The translations under genes and the position numbers were made by a program. Below, piece after piece: positions 16,991 to 25,397 of a stretch of 64,000 nt of DNA (within the stretch, counting starts at the first letter, position 1; the number at the start of each line of letters is the position of its first letter). Origin of the DNA: Saccharophagus degradans 2-40 (GTDB lineage: Bacteria; Pseudomonadota; Gammaproteobacteria; Pseudomonadales; Cellvibrionaceae); NCBI RefSeq assembly GCF_000013665.1, contig NC_007912.1:1474501-1538500 (forward strand), written 5' to 3'. Under the pieces are notes generated by a model, which worked only from the letters and a program-made list of their open reading frames with translations, was not told the DNA's origin and did no database searches.

Positions 16991-17251
16991 GCCAGTATTG
17001 CCGGCAGCAAAACGTTTTGCTTCGTTGAGAAAGGTTGATTTTTTAAGAGGGAACGAAGCCTTATTTTGTAGCCATTAGCGCAACAAAAGGCGAAAAGAGT
17101 ATGCTGCTACAAGTGGGATGCAGCATTTGAAAAGCAGGTTTATGCTTGTGCCTGCTATATGTTGCTAAACGTAACTATACGTTAGCAGGTGCAACGGGTA
17201 GCGTTTGCCGATGCTCTAGGAGCATCGGGTGAAACAGTTGCTAGGTATAAA
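16991..17251. repeat. Hairpin-dense intergenic region
   Basis: Between convergent tusA and the hypothetical gene at 17252 there are six inverted repeats: AGCAAAACGTTTTGCT (17006-17021, perfect); GCTTCGTT/AACGAAGC (17019-17026, 17052-17059); ATGCTGC/GCAGCAT (17101-17107, 17120-17126); AGCAGG/CCTGCT (17133-17138, 17151-17156); TGCTAAACGTA/TACGTTAGCA (17163-17173, 17178-17187, one bulge); CCGATGCTC/GAGCATCGG (17208-17216, 17220-17228, perfect). None is followed by a clear T run, so simple Rho-independent termination does not explain the set. Confidence 0.6.
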
Positions 17252-17950
17252 TTAAGATTCCTCTACAAGCATCGATATTGCTGCCAATGCTTCTGGGTCT
17301 CTCGATTTAATTTTGTTGGCAATATGATGTTGGAAAAAATACCTAAAATTAGTTTCGATTTGGGCAGGGTATAAACATTCATCGCCAGGCAAAATAGGTG
17401 TGCTTTCAATTTTTTTATCATCGACAAGCATGCCTAAAATAGTACCGTCGGCATGTAGCCGCCAGCTCACTACTTCCTGCAAAGACAACGATTTAAAGCC
17501 TTTATCGGACAACACAGCATGAGTCCCTATTAAATCGGGTATTTCTTGCACTATGTCTTTTTCGCTTTCGCATTGGTATTCGTAATATTCCGCCGCGGTT
17601 TCTACTTCTACTATTTTATGAATGGGTGGCTCGAAAAATAATTCATCAATACCCGGGTCGTAATAACCTTCCCAAGTGCCGTTTAGTGGGTCTGCGATAT
17701 CTGTGCAAGCGATAATATCGTCAAGCCAAGGTACCAAGCCTACTACTTCCCCGTTTGCTCGCAGTGCCCAGCATAAAACTTTTAGGCTAAATAATTTATC
17801 TCCACTGGATTCATTGGAGTAAAGCATTTCTAAGCCGTCTAGTTCAGGGGCAAGGCGAATAAAGCGTGAATCTTTAAGAGAAGAGTACGGACGTCTAGAG
17901 AAAAGATCGATCACGTTATCCGTGTTTTGACCTTTGTTCGAGGTTTTCAT
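17252..17950 (-). CDS. Uncharacterised soluble acidic protein
   Basis: A 232-residue protein I do not recognise. No signal peptide or membrane segment is visible. After a polar N-terminus (NVIDLFSRRPYSSLKD) it shows two similar-looking modules, around VLCWALRANGEVVGLVPWLDDI (about 58-80) and VVSWRLHADGTILGMLVDDKKI (about 160-182). This suggests an internal duplication of an about 100-residue domain. The protein is acidic and ends near KSRDPEALAAISMLVEES. It stands alone between convergent tusA and divergent epmC. The duplicated W-x-LxxxGxxxGML/V motif is the only clue to its fold. Confidence 0.7.
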   Translation of the reverse strand: MKTSNKGQNTDNVIDLFSRRPYSSLKDSRFIRLAPELDGLEMLYSNESSGDKLFSLKVLCWALRANGEVVGLVPWLDDIIACTDIADPLNGTWEGYYDPGIDELFFEPPIHKIVEVETAAEYYEYQCESEKDIVQEIPDLIGTHAVLSDKGFKSLSLQEVVSWRLHADGTILGMLVDDKKIESTPILPGDECLYPAQIETNFRYFFQHHIANKIKSRDPEALAAISMLVEES

Positions 17951-18154
17951 AGTTCCACCTCCAATTGAAATCCCGAAAGTCGAGAAAATCGTTTAGGACA
18001 GAGCGGTGTTTTTAATACCGTCACTACATACAGTATAGATAGTTATTTCATAACACAATAGCTGGTATTAAAAAAACATTTGATCGAATATTAACCCTTT
18101 TTAGGGGAGCTAAGAGTGTGTTAAAATTTGCCCCCACAAATATTTAGAGCACCT

Positions 18155-18772
18155 ATGCACGCAATTGTTCCCCCGGCATCTAGCCCTTGCAGTCAATCCT
18201 CTGCGGCCAGTGCAAGCTCTGTGTGTGCGTCTATGGCTTTGCCGATAGAATTAGAGCAACTTATTTCTGTTTTTCACGCTGTATTCTTCGAGCCGTTTAA
18301 TACCCAACTTATTGCCCACGGCCAAGAGCCTTTGTACTCTCCGGCAACGCCATCTCAACCCGCAAAGATTATTTTTAGCCACGACTACTTCGCCAGTGCA
18401 TTACACGAAGTGGCCCATTGGTGTGTGGCTGGGGCAGAGCGTAGAAAGTTAGAAGATTATGGCTACTGGTATGCGCCAGACGGCCGCAGCGAAGACCAGC
18501 AAAAAGAATTTGAACGGGTAGAAGTGCGACCGCAAGCCTTGGAGTGGATTTTCTCCGTGGCAGCAGGGCAGCCGTTTCGAGTGAGCGCAGATAACTTAGC
18601 CCAGGGCCTTGGGCCGAGTGGGGCTTTTAAACAAGCCATTTGTGATCAAGCCCAAGTGTTTTGTCGCGAAGGTTTACCGTCGAGGCCCGCTATGTTCGTC
18701 GAAGCGCTAGAGCAGGCTTTCGGCCAGTCGCACACACTCAACCCCGCGCATTACGTTATTGACGCGCTCTAG
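18155..18772 (+). CDS. epmC: Elongation factor P hydroxylase EpmC
   Basis: EpmC-family non-haem enzyme that hydroxylates the beta-lysyl-lysine on elongation factor P. The family core runs from IELEQLISVFHAVFF through SHDYFASALHEVAHWCVAG (metal-binding HEVAH) and EDYGYWYAPDGRS to the C-terminus. The open frame begins at a TTG (18128); ATG 18155 gives 205 residues, and a further ATG at 18233 gives 179 residues, which fits the conserved core better, so the start is uncertain. No epmA or epmB in the window. Confidence 0.85.
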   Translation: MHAIVPPASSPCSQSSAASASSVCASMALPIELEQLISVFHAVFFEPFNTQLIAHGQEPLYSPATPSQPAKIIFSHDYFASALHEVAHWCVAGAERRKLEDYGYWYAPDGRSEDQQKEFERVEVRPQALEWIFSVAAGQPFRVSADNLAQGLGPSGAFKQAICDQAQVFCREGLPSRPAMFVEALEQAFGQSHTLNPAHYVIDAL

Positions 18773-18806
18773 CAAGCGTTTGCGCAGCATTCCCTAGGCC
18801 ACAACC

Positions 18807-19676
18807 ATGTCTCAGCGCGTTTACCTAATTGATGTCTCTATCTACTTCTTTAAATACTATTTTGCCCTGCCAGATAATTGGTGGTCGGAAGAGGGCAACC
18901 CTACCGCAGGGGTGTACGGCTATGCCAACTGGTTAAAGCGCATGCTAGCCGATTTGAACCCCAGTTATATTGCCGCTTGCTTTGACGAGAGCCTAACCAC
19001 GTGTTTTCGCAACGATATTTACCCCGATTATAAATGTAGTCGTGTGCTACCCGACGACTTGCTAGCGTTTCAACTGGCGGCTAGCAGGCAGGTTACCGAG
19101 GCGCTTGGCATTCCTTGCTATGCCTCAGCCACCCATGAGGCCGATGATCTGCTGGGCACGCTTGCGGTGCGAGCGGCCAGCAAGGGGTTAGAAGTATGTG
19201 TGTTGAGCCGAGATAAGGATTTGAGTCAGCTAATTGGCTGCGAAACGGCTCAATTATGGGATTACCCCGACGGAATACCCATGAAAAGGGCACAAATACA
19301 CGAGAAACTCGGGGTTTGGCCTGAACAAGTGGTAGACTTGCTCGCCCTTGTGGGGGATGTAGGAGACGACATTCCCGGGGTGCCCGGTGTGGGGGTGAAA
19401 ACGGCGGCGCAGCTGCTTACCCATATGCCTAGTTGGGCAGAGGTGCGCAGCAATATTCCCGCCGTGGCAAATTTGCCTATACGGGGGGCAAAGTCCCTCG
19501 CGGCAAAGCTTGAGGCTTACCAAGATCAAGTAGATATGGCTTATCAGCTTGCCCGCATCGATTGCAAGGCTCCGCTTGGTCGCAGGTTTAGCCTCGCTCG
19601 CGCACAGGTTAAACGCGCGCAATTAAGGCAATTGGCCGCCTCACTGGGTTTTCCACCCAGTTTTGCGGAAGTATAA
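18807..19676 (+). CDS. 5'-3' exonuclease / flap endonuclease (Xni-like)
   Basis: A 289-residue stand-alone 5' nuclease related to the N-terminal domain of DNA polymerase I and to ExoIX (Xni). Visible features are the N-terminal Asp strand (VYLIDVSIYFF), the FDESLTTCFRNDIYPDYKCSR helical arch, acidic metal ligands in EADDLLG and SRDKDLSQLI, the DYPDG turn and a helix-hairpin-helix DDIPGVPGVGVKTAAQLL. All the acidic residues expected for catalysis seem present. It lies 34 bases after epmC and 45 bases before pdxB. Confidence 0.82.
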   Translation: MSQRVYLIDVSIYFFKYYFALPDNWWSEEGNPTAGVYGYANWLKRMLADLNPSYIAACFDESLTTCFRNDIYPDYKCSRVLPDDLLAFQLAASRQVTEALGIPCYASATHEADDLLGTLAVRAASKGLEVCVLSRDKDLSQLIGCETAQLWDYPDGIPMKRAQIHEKLGVWPEQVVDLLALVGDVGDDIPGVPGVGVKTAAQLLTHMPSWAEVRSNIPAVANLPIRGAKSLAAKLEAYQDQVDMAYQLARIDCKAPLGRRFSLARAQVKRAQLRQLAASLGFPPSFAEV

Positions 19677-19721
19677 AACCGGTTTTTGAATATATAGATA
19701 GAGCTAGAAGACAGTATAAAC

Positions 19722-20843
19722 ATGAAAATAGTGGCCGATGAGAATATCCCCTTCGTCAATGAGCTGTTTGAGCCTATTGGTGAAATTCTATTGCGACCCG
19801 GGCGCGAAATAACCCCCGCAGATGTGAAAAATGCCGATATTCTATTGGTGCGCTCAGTCACGCCTGTAAATGCCGCGCTATTAGAGGGCTCGAAGGTGCA
19901 GTTCGTTGGTACCTGTACCATCGGCACCGATCATCTCGACAAGGCTTACCTCGACGAGCGCGACATCGCCTACTCCAGTGCGCCAGGCTGCAATGCTGGC
20001 GGGGTGGTGCAATACGCACTAAGTGCCATGGCAGTACTGGGGTTACTGCAAGATTCGCCATCGAAAGATTTTAAAGTGGCGGTTGTGGGCTGCGGTAATG
20101 TGGGCAGCCGCGTGTATCGCACGCTTAGCGCCTTGGGGTACGACTGTATTGGCGTAGACCCTTTTCTAGATACATCAACAATTCCGCATTTGCAGCCGTT
20201 TGAAGCCATATACGACTGCGACTTAATTTGCTGCCACACCCCGCTCACTCGCTCAGGCCCAGCGCCTACAGAGCACATGTTTAACACCGATGTGTTTAAT
20301 CACCTCAAAAGCGGTGCCACGCTGCTCAACGCGGGGCGCGGTGGGGTAATAGACAACCGCGCTTTGCTGCAGTACTTAAACACCCATAACGACCTAACCG
20401 TGGTGCTGGATGTATGGGAAAGTGAGCCAGATATATTGGTAGAGTTGCTCGATGCTGTCGCGTTAGGAAGTACTCACATAGCAGGTTACTCTTACGAGGG
20501 GCGAATTAATGGCTCGCTGATGATTCATCGCGCGCTTATCGATTACCTGCTTGCCCACGGCGAACACCCAGAAGATACACGCCGAGCGATTGAGGCGTAT
20601 GTTGCCAAAGATAAAGAAACCATTAATGTAACGAGCTTTGCCGATGCGGTACTCGCCACCTACGACGTAAGGGACGACGATGCCCTATTGCGTCAGGCGG
20701 TACAGGGCCTACCGGCAAGCTTTGATATGTTGCGTAAGCAATACCGCAAACGCCGAGAATTTTCCCATTACCAAATTGAAGCCGCGCCTCCCAAATTAAT
20801 GCCTTTGCTGCAATCGCTCGGTTACGGTGTGGTGGCAAAGTAG
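19722..20843 (+). CDS. pdxB: Erythronate-4-phosphate dehydrogenase PdxB
   Basis: A 373-residue NAD-dependent D-2-hydroxyacid dehydrogenase for the second step of DXP-dependent pyridoxal phosphate synthesis. It begins MKIVADENIPFVNELF, a PdxB signature; contains the NAD fold VAVVGCGNVGSRV (about 116-128), catalytic regions CTIGTDHLD and LLNAGRGGVIDNRAL, and the GSTHIAGYSYEGR segment with the catalytic His. The C-terminal PdxB dimerisation domain (about 290-373) separates it from other family dehydrogenases. Confidence 0.93.
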   Translation: MKIVADENIPFVNELFEPIGEILLRPGREITPADVKNADILLVRSVTPVNAALLEGSKVQFVGTCTIGTDHLDKAYLDERDIAYSSAPGCNAGGVVQYALSAMAVLGLLQDSPSKDFKVAVVGCGNVGSRVYRTLSALGYDCIGVDPFLDTSTIPHLQPFEAIYDCDLICCHTPLTRSGPAPTEHMFNTDVFNHLKSGATLLNAGRGGVIDNRALLQYLNTHNDLTVVLDVWESEPDILVELLDAVALGSTHIAGYSYEGRINGSLMIHRALIDYLLAHGEHPEDTRRAIEAYVAKDKETINVTSFADAVLATYDVRDDDALLRQAVQGLPASFDMLRKQYRKRREFSHYQIEAAPPKLMPLLQSLGYGVVAK

Positions 20844-20845
20844 TT

Positions 20846-22039
20846 ATGTCTTCGCTTCCAACGTTTACATTGGGTTTTGTTATTAATCCGCTAGCAGGTG
20901 TTGGCGGTGAGGCAGGCTTTAAAGGTAGCGACGCCCCAGAAATACAAGCTTCTGCCGCAAGTGGGCACTTACCTCTACGCGCTTTTGAGCGCGCTCATCA
21001 GTTCTTGCAAGGCTTGCAGCCCATTGCCAATAAACTGCGTATTGTTACTGTCCCCGCCAGTATGGGGGCCGATGCCGTCGCGCGTGCAGGCTTACAGGCA
21101 GAGGTAATCGACTTTCCCGTGCCCAGCGTGACAAGCGCAAAGGATACTCAAGCGGGAGTGTTGGCCCTGTGCGCGGCAAAGTTGGATCTGCTTGTGTTTG
21201 TAGGGGGCGACGGCACCGCGCGCGATGTGTGCAGTGTTGTGGGGTGCGAGAGTCCGCAACCTCAGTTGGCGATAGGCGTTCCCTCTGGTGTAAAAATGCA
21301 CTCCGGTGTGTACGGTATTCACCCTACCGCTACTGCTCAAGTGGTGTGCGGTATGGTTGCTGGCGAGTTAACAGCAGTGCACGAGCAGGAAGTAAGAGAT
21401 ATAGACGAAGCCGCGTTTAGGCAGGGCATTGTGCGCAGCCGCTATTACGGTAGTATGCGCGTACCCAGCGCCGCTGAGTTTGTGCAGCATGTAAAACAAG
21501 GCGGTGTAGAAGTAGAAGAGCTGGTGCTATTAGATATAGCAAACGAAATAAAAGAGCGCTTAGAGGCGCAGTTCGACGACCTAGGTGAAGAGCAGGTGCT
21601 AACCATTTTTGCACCTGGCTCCACAACGCAGTTTGTGCAACAGGAACTAGGTTTGCCCTCAACCCTGTTGGGGGTGGATGTAACCTTAGGGCTTGAGCCA
21701 TTAGCGCAAGATGTAAACGCCAACCAATTGGCACAGCTTATAGATGAGCATCGTCAGCGATGTGGCGCCAGCGCACAGGTTAATTTGGTATTAACCGCCA
21801 TTGGTGGGCAGGGCCATTTGTTGGGCCGAGGCAACCAACAATTACGGGCGGATATATTGCAAAAAATTGGGCGCGAGCACCTTTGGCCAATAGCCACCAA
21901 AGCCAAGCTTAAAGCGTTAGAAGGGCGCCCGTTAATTTTAGATACGGGAAACAGCGCACTTAATCGCCAATGGAGCGGTTTGTTTTCTGTGGTGACCGGC
22001 TACCAAGATAATATTCTCTATCGCGCTGAAGGCGCATAG
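20846..22039 (+). CDS. ATP-NAD kinase family protein (AcoX-like)
   Basis: A 397-residue protein of the NAD kinase superfamily. It opens with FTLGFVINPLAGVGGEAGFKGSD, holds the nucleotide motif LLVFVGGDGTARDV (GGDGT) near 112-125 and the substrate-side GVPSGVKMHSGVYG. The C-terminal half, with AIGGQGHLLGRGNQQL, resembles AcoX/NadK-like proteins rather than the housekeeping NadK. It starts two bases after pdxB, so the two are co-transcribed. Exact substrate is not known. Confidence 0.82.
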   Translation: MSSLPTFTLGFVINPLAGVGGEAGFKGSDAPEIQASAASGHLPLRAFERAHQFLQGLQPIANKLRIVTVPASMGADAVARAGLQAEVIDFPVPSVTSAKDTQAGVLALCAAKLDLLVFVGGDGTARDVCSVVGCESPQPQLAIGVPSGVKMHSGVYGIHPTATAQVVCGMVAGELTAVHEQEVRDIDEAAFRQGIVRSRYYGSMRVPSAAEFVQHVKQGGVEVEELVLLDIANEIKERLEAQFDDLGEEQVLTIFAPGSTTQFVQQELGLPSTLLGVDVTLGLEPLAQDVNANQLAQLIDEHRQRCGASAQVNLVLTAIGGQGHLLGRGNQQLRADILQKIGREHLWPIATKAKLKALEGRPLILDTGNSALNRQWSGLFSVVTGYQDNILYRAEGA

Positions 22040-22063
22040 ATAGCAATACTAATAAGACTAATT

Positions 22064-23026
22064 ATGAATTTTCCCATCGATTTTACACCCGTACACGTAG
22101 CGCTACACCATGCGGCAAACCGCTATGCGAGTGGTGATAGCTTTCGGATTTTTCACGGACGAGGCGGTTGCTATGAGGATTTACACTGGTGCGCAATAGA
22201 TTACTTCGACGGCTTGTGGGTAGCGACACTGTACGCCCCAACCAACGAAGAAACCGAGCAAGGGCTTTTTGATTTGTTGGTGGCCCATATGTTTGCCACC
22301 GGCGCCCACGACTCGACTCTGCTAGTACAGCGCCGCTATCTAGATGGAGCACCGTGGCAGGTAATTATTGGTGCTATGCCCGAAGAGGGCACCGCGAAGC
22401 GAGGCAATTTACAGTTTGCTCTTAATTTTAATCAGCAAAACTTAGGTTTCTTTTTAGATATCGAGCCTGCGCGAAAGTGGCTAGAGAAAACTGCCAGCAA
22501 TAAGCGTGTATTAAATATGTTTAGCTACACCTGCGCATTTTCGGTAGTGGCCATGGCTGCAGGGGCAGATTCGGTGGTGAATATTGATATGAGTCGCCGC
22601 TCGCTAGACGTGGGTAGAAAAAACCATCACATCAATAAACTCGATACCCAAGCAGTAAAATTTTTGCCGCACAATATATTTAAGTCCTGGGGCAAACTGC
22701 GTAAGTTAGGGCCATACGATGTGGTTATTGTCGACCCGCCCAGTTTTCAAAAGGGCAGTTTTATTGCCACAAAAGATTACGCCAAAGTGGTGCGCAAGCT
22801 TACCGATTTAGTTGAGGTGGGCGGCCATGCATTGCTGTGTTTGAACTCGCCAGAAATAAGCTTTACTGCGTTCCATAAAGAAATTGAAACGGTACTAAGC
22901 GAAGATGTTTGTGCGCAGGAAGGGAAGTTTGAACTGGAGCAAAAAATGGCAGCCTGTGAAGATTTTGCCGAATCTAGCCCAGATCACGGTGCGCTTAAAA
23001 TACTTGCATATAGGCGCGTAGCTTAA
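22064..23026 (+). CDS. Class I SAM-dependent rRNA methyltransferase (RlmI/PF10672-like)
   Basis: A 320-residue methyltransferase. The Rossmann motif I is VLNMFSYTCAFSVVAMAAGA (about 146-165), followed by NIDMSRRSLDVGRKNHHIN, and the catalytic DPPSFQKGSF motif resembles the RlmI/RlmK family of 23S rRNA cytosine or guanine methyltransferases. The N-terminal PUA domain of RlmI is missing, replaced by about 130 residues of a different sequence. The target base cannot be given. Downstream of the AcoX-like gene by 24 bases. Confidence 0.8.
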   Translation: MNFPIDFTPVHVALHHAANRYASGDSFRIFHGRGGCYEDLHWCAIDYFDGLWVATLYAPTNEETEQGLFDLLVAHMFATGAHDSTLLVQRRYLDGAPWQVIIGAMPEEGTAKRGNLQFALNFNQQNLGFFLDIEPARKWLEKTASNKRVLNMFSYTCAFSVVAMAAGADSVVNIDMSRRSLDVGRKNHHINKLDTQAVKFLPHNIFKSWGKLRKLGPYDVVIVDPPSFQKGSFIATKDYAKVVRKLTDLVEVGGHALLCLNSPEISFTAFHKEIETVLSEDVCAQEGKFELEQKMAACEDFAESSPDHGALKILAYRRVA

Positions 23027-23035
23027 GCGCGCCTA
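23011..23035. terminator. Hairpin at convergent gene ends
   Basis: Perfect inverted repeat TAGGCGCG (23011-23018) and CGCGCCTA (23028-23035) spans the stop of the plus-strand methyltransferase and lies 20 bases from the end of the convergent GGDEF-EAL gene. No T run; probable bidirectional terminator. Confidence 0.4.
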
Positions 23036-23054
23036 GCGCAGAGAGTGGCATTGT

Positions 23055-24818
23055 TTATTTGTTGTAATAGGCTACGGCATCGTTTAACGGCATGGGTTTG
23101 GCAAAACCAAAACCTTGACCGTAATCTACTGCCATTTGCGACAGTGTTGATTTAATTTCTTCGTTCTCTACAAATTCAGCGATGGTGGCAATATTCATTT
23201 CTTTGCCAATGCTGGCGACAGCCGTCACCATAGCGTGATCTATCTTGTCGTGCACAATATTACGTATAAATGCACCGTCTATCTTTAAATAGTCTACATT
23301 CAAACTTTTTAAATAGCCTAGGGATGAAAAGCCCGTACCAAAATCGTCTAGAGCAAACCGGCAGCCAATTAGCTTCATTTCTTCAATAAACGCCGTTGCT
23401 TCATCTAAGTTTTTAATTGCGCTGGTTTCTGTAATTTCGAAGCAGACTTTTTCAGGCGGAAAGCCACAGCCAATAATTAGTTGAGCAATAGCGCTGCGCG
23501 TTTGGTGGCTAGAAAGAGAGTGAGCAGATAAATTAATAGAGCAGCATTGTAATTTATAGGTGTGCTCAGGGTTCGACGCCAGAAAGTCGAGCGCGGTGGT
23601 GAGCACCCATAAATCAATTTGCGTGGATAAACCGTACTTTTCTGCCGCGGGTAAAAAAGCGTTGGGCGATACAAACCGGTTGTTCTCATCGCGATAGCGG
23701 ATAAGTAGTTCGTAGTGTACGTATTGATCGCTGTGGTGTAAGGCAACAATTGGTTGAAAAAATAACTCGAAGCGATCTTCAATAAAAGCTTGTTGAATGC
23801 GACTAACCCAACGCATTTGATGGCGGCTATCTTCTGAAGCCGCGCGTGTATCTTTATGGACATGCACCCGGTTTTTACCGGCTACTTTTGCTTGTTCGCA
23901 CGCTGCATCGGCAGCGCCAATAATTTCGGTAATAGTACATAAACGTGGGGAGGATAACGCAACGCCAATACTTAAGCTTTGGCGAAAGTTTTTATCATCC
24001 CAGCTAAAGCTTATGTCTTCTACTGTGCTGCGAATTATTTCGGCAACTTCTTCAGCTTGCTCGATGGTGGCGTCTTCTTTAATTAATGCGAACTCGTCGC
24101 CGCCAACACGGGCTAAATAATCGTAGGTTACATCTGTGTTTTTAAGAATGTGTACAAGTTGTTTTAACAGCTCGTCACCTGCAATATGGCCACAGGTATC
24201 GTTTACAACTTTAAGTTGATCCACATTAATGTAGATCATAGCAATGGGCTTAGAAAAAAGAGATTGGCTTTCGAAGGTTTTGTTTAGGTAGGCCTCTAAT
24301 GCTTTGCGGTTGTTAAGGCCTGTGAGTTCGTCGTGCGTTTTTCTGTATTCTATTTCGGTTGCGTATTGCAATAATTGGTGTTGATTCTCGAACGTAACCA
24401 ATAGTTCTTGATTGGCGGGTATGGCTTGTAGGCTTAGTTTGCCTTGAATTTGTTTGTTGTTTGCTGTCAGCAGCGCAATTTGAGCTGTGCTACCCGAAGC
24501 ATCCGAATGGGCCGTAAGCTCCTGCCATATGGCTTGATCGGCGCTGGCAATATGTTTGCTAAACAGTGTGCCTATTACTGCTGCTGGGGTGAGCCCCAAA
24601 TACTCGCAAAGCACGGTGTTTATTTGAGCTATTTTAAGCGAGGCATCTAGCACTACCGCGCCACACACCGCGTTGCCTAGGTACAGCGCAAAAGGGTCGG
24701 TTGTATCTGTAATGGGCTGGTTGTCTTCCGGTGCTTTTTTAGTGAAAAGCATATACGCCATTAAGCTAGCAAATGCTGCAAGTAGGGCAATGACAATGTA
24801 TAGCGCTTCGTTGCTCAA
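23055..24818 (-). CDS. Membrane GGDEF-EAL cyclic-di-GMP protein with PAS domain
   Basis: A 587-residue inner-membrane signalling protein. It has one N-terminal helix (about 4-26), a PAS-like domain (about 43-150, VVLDASLKIAQINTVLCEYLGLTP), a GGDEF domain with an intact motif RVGGDEFALIKE, and an EAL domain in which the signature is YELLIRYRD (ELL). Other EAL catalytic features, including LDDFGTGFSSLGYLK and IDGAFIRNI, are kept, so phosphodiesterase activity is possible. It may control the attachment functions encoded elsewhere in the window, but no direct link is visible. Confidence 0.9.
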   Translation of the reverse strand: MSNEALYIVIALLAAFASLMAYMLFTKKAPEDNQPITDTTDPFALYLGNAVCGAVVLDASLKIAQINTVLCEYLGLTPAAVIGTLFSKHIASADQAIWQELTAHSDASGSTAQIALLTANNKQIQGKLSLQAIPANQELLVTFENQHQLLQYATEIEYRKTHDELTGLNNRKALEAYLNKTFESQSLFSKPIAMIYINVDQLKVVNDTCGHIAGDELLKQLVHILKNTDVTYDYLARVGGDEFALIKEDATIEQAEEVAEIIRSTVEDISFSWDDKNFRQSLSIGVALSSPRLCTITEIIGAADAACEQAKVAGKNRVHVHKDTRAASEDSRHQMRWVSRIQQAFIEDRFELFFQPIVALHHSDQYVHYELLIRYRDENNRFVSPNAFLPAAEKYGLSTQIDLWVLTTALDFLASNPEHTYKLQCCSINLSAHSLSSHQTRSAIAQLIIGCGFPPEKVCFEITETSAIKNLDEATAFIEEMKLIGCRFALDDFGTGFSSLGYLKSLNVDYLKIDGAFIRNIVHDKIDHAMVTAVASIGKEMNIATIAEFVENEEIKSTLSQMAVDYGQGFGFAKPMPLNDAVAYYNK

Positions 24819-24905
24819 TGTTTAATCCAGTTATAGTCAAAGAGTTAAGTAGTACCTATTATGATGCTTTTGGTGTGCTTAGCAACCTCAGCACACATCG
24901 GCCGC

Positions 24906-25367
24906 TTACTGGTAGTCTCGCGACTGTTGCATATAGCCTAAAACCAATAGTTTAAGCTGAGTGGATGTAGCGTTTAAAAGGGTTTTGCGCAGGTGTTCTA
25001 CACGCGTTAAGGGTAATACAGGGGAGCCACTGGGTAGCTCTAGCGCAGTGCCGCTAGCAATAGGCGCTGCTTCTTGCCAGCTAGATAAAAAGGTAAAAGC
25101 TCGATGGCTTAGCACAACGCTTTCAAGCGCCTCCTGCTTTATGGTTTGGCTGTAGCTAAGGTAGTCATTTTCTGCCAGCCACAGCATGGTGTTAAAGCAG
25201 GCGTTAAAGCGCGGGCTGTGCAGGCCGAACTCGTCTGGTGAGTCTGGCCCGCTTATGTCTTCCACATAGAGGGTAGTTTTTTGTGGAAACCGCTTGTAAA
25301 GCGCCAAAAGTATTTTGGCGGTATCTTTACAAAAGTCTTCTACGTGTAGGTCGTCAATATCAGTCAT
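24906..25367 (-). CDS. Uncharacterised 153-residue protein
   Basis: I do not recognise this protein. It is soluble and mostly helical, starting MTDIDDLHVEDFCKDTAKILLALYKRFP and continuing with LYVEDISGPDSPDEFGLHSPRFNACFNTMLWLAENDYLSYSQT. The middle segment resembles a winged-helix-like small domain seen in other gammaproteobacterial proteins of unknown function. It lies 30 bases downstream of the aminotransferase gene on the same strand and may be co-transcribed with it. Confidence 0.65.
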   Translation of the reverse strand: MTDIDDLHVEDFCKDTAKILLALYKRFPQKTTLYVEDISGPDSPDEFGLHSPRFNACFNTMLWLAENDYLSYSQTIKQEALESVVLSHRAFTFLSSWQEAAPIASGTALELPSGSPVLPLTRVEHLRKTLLNATSTQLKLLVLGYMQQSRDYQ

Positions 25368-25397
25368 CGATTAGCTTCAATTGGGTATTGGCAGGGG

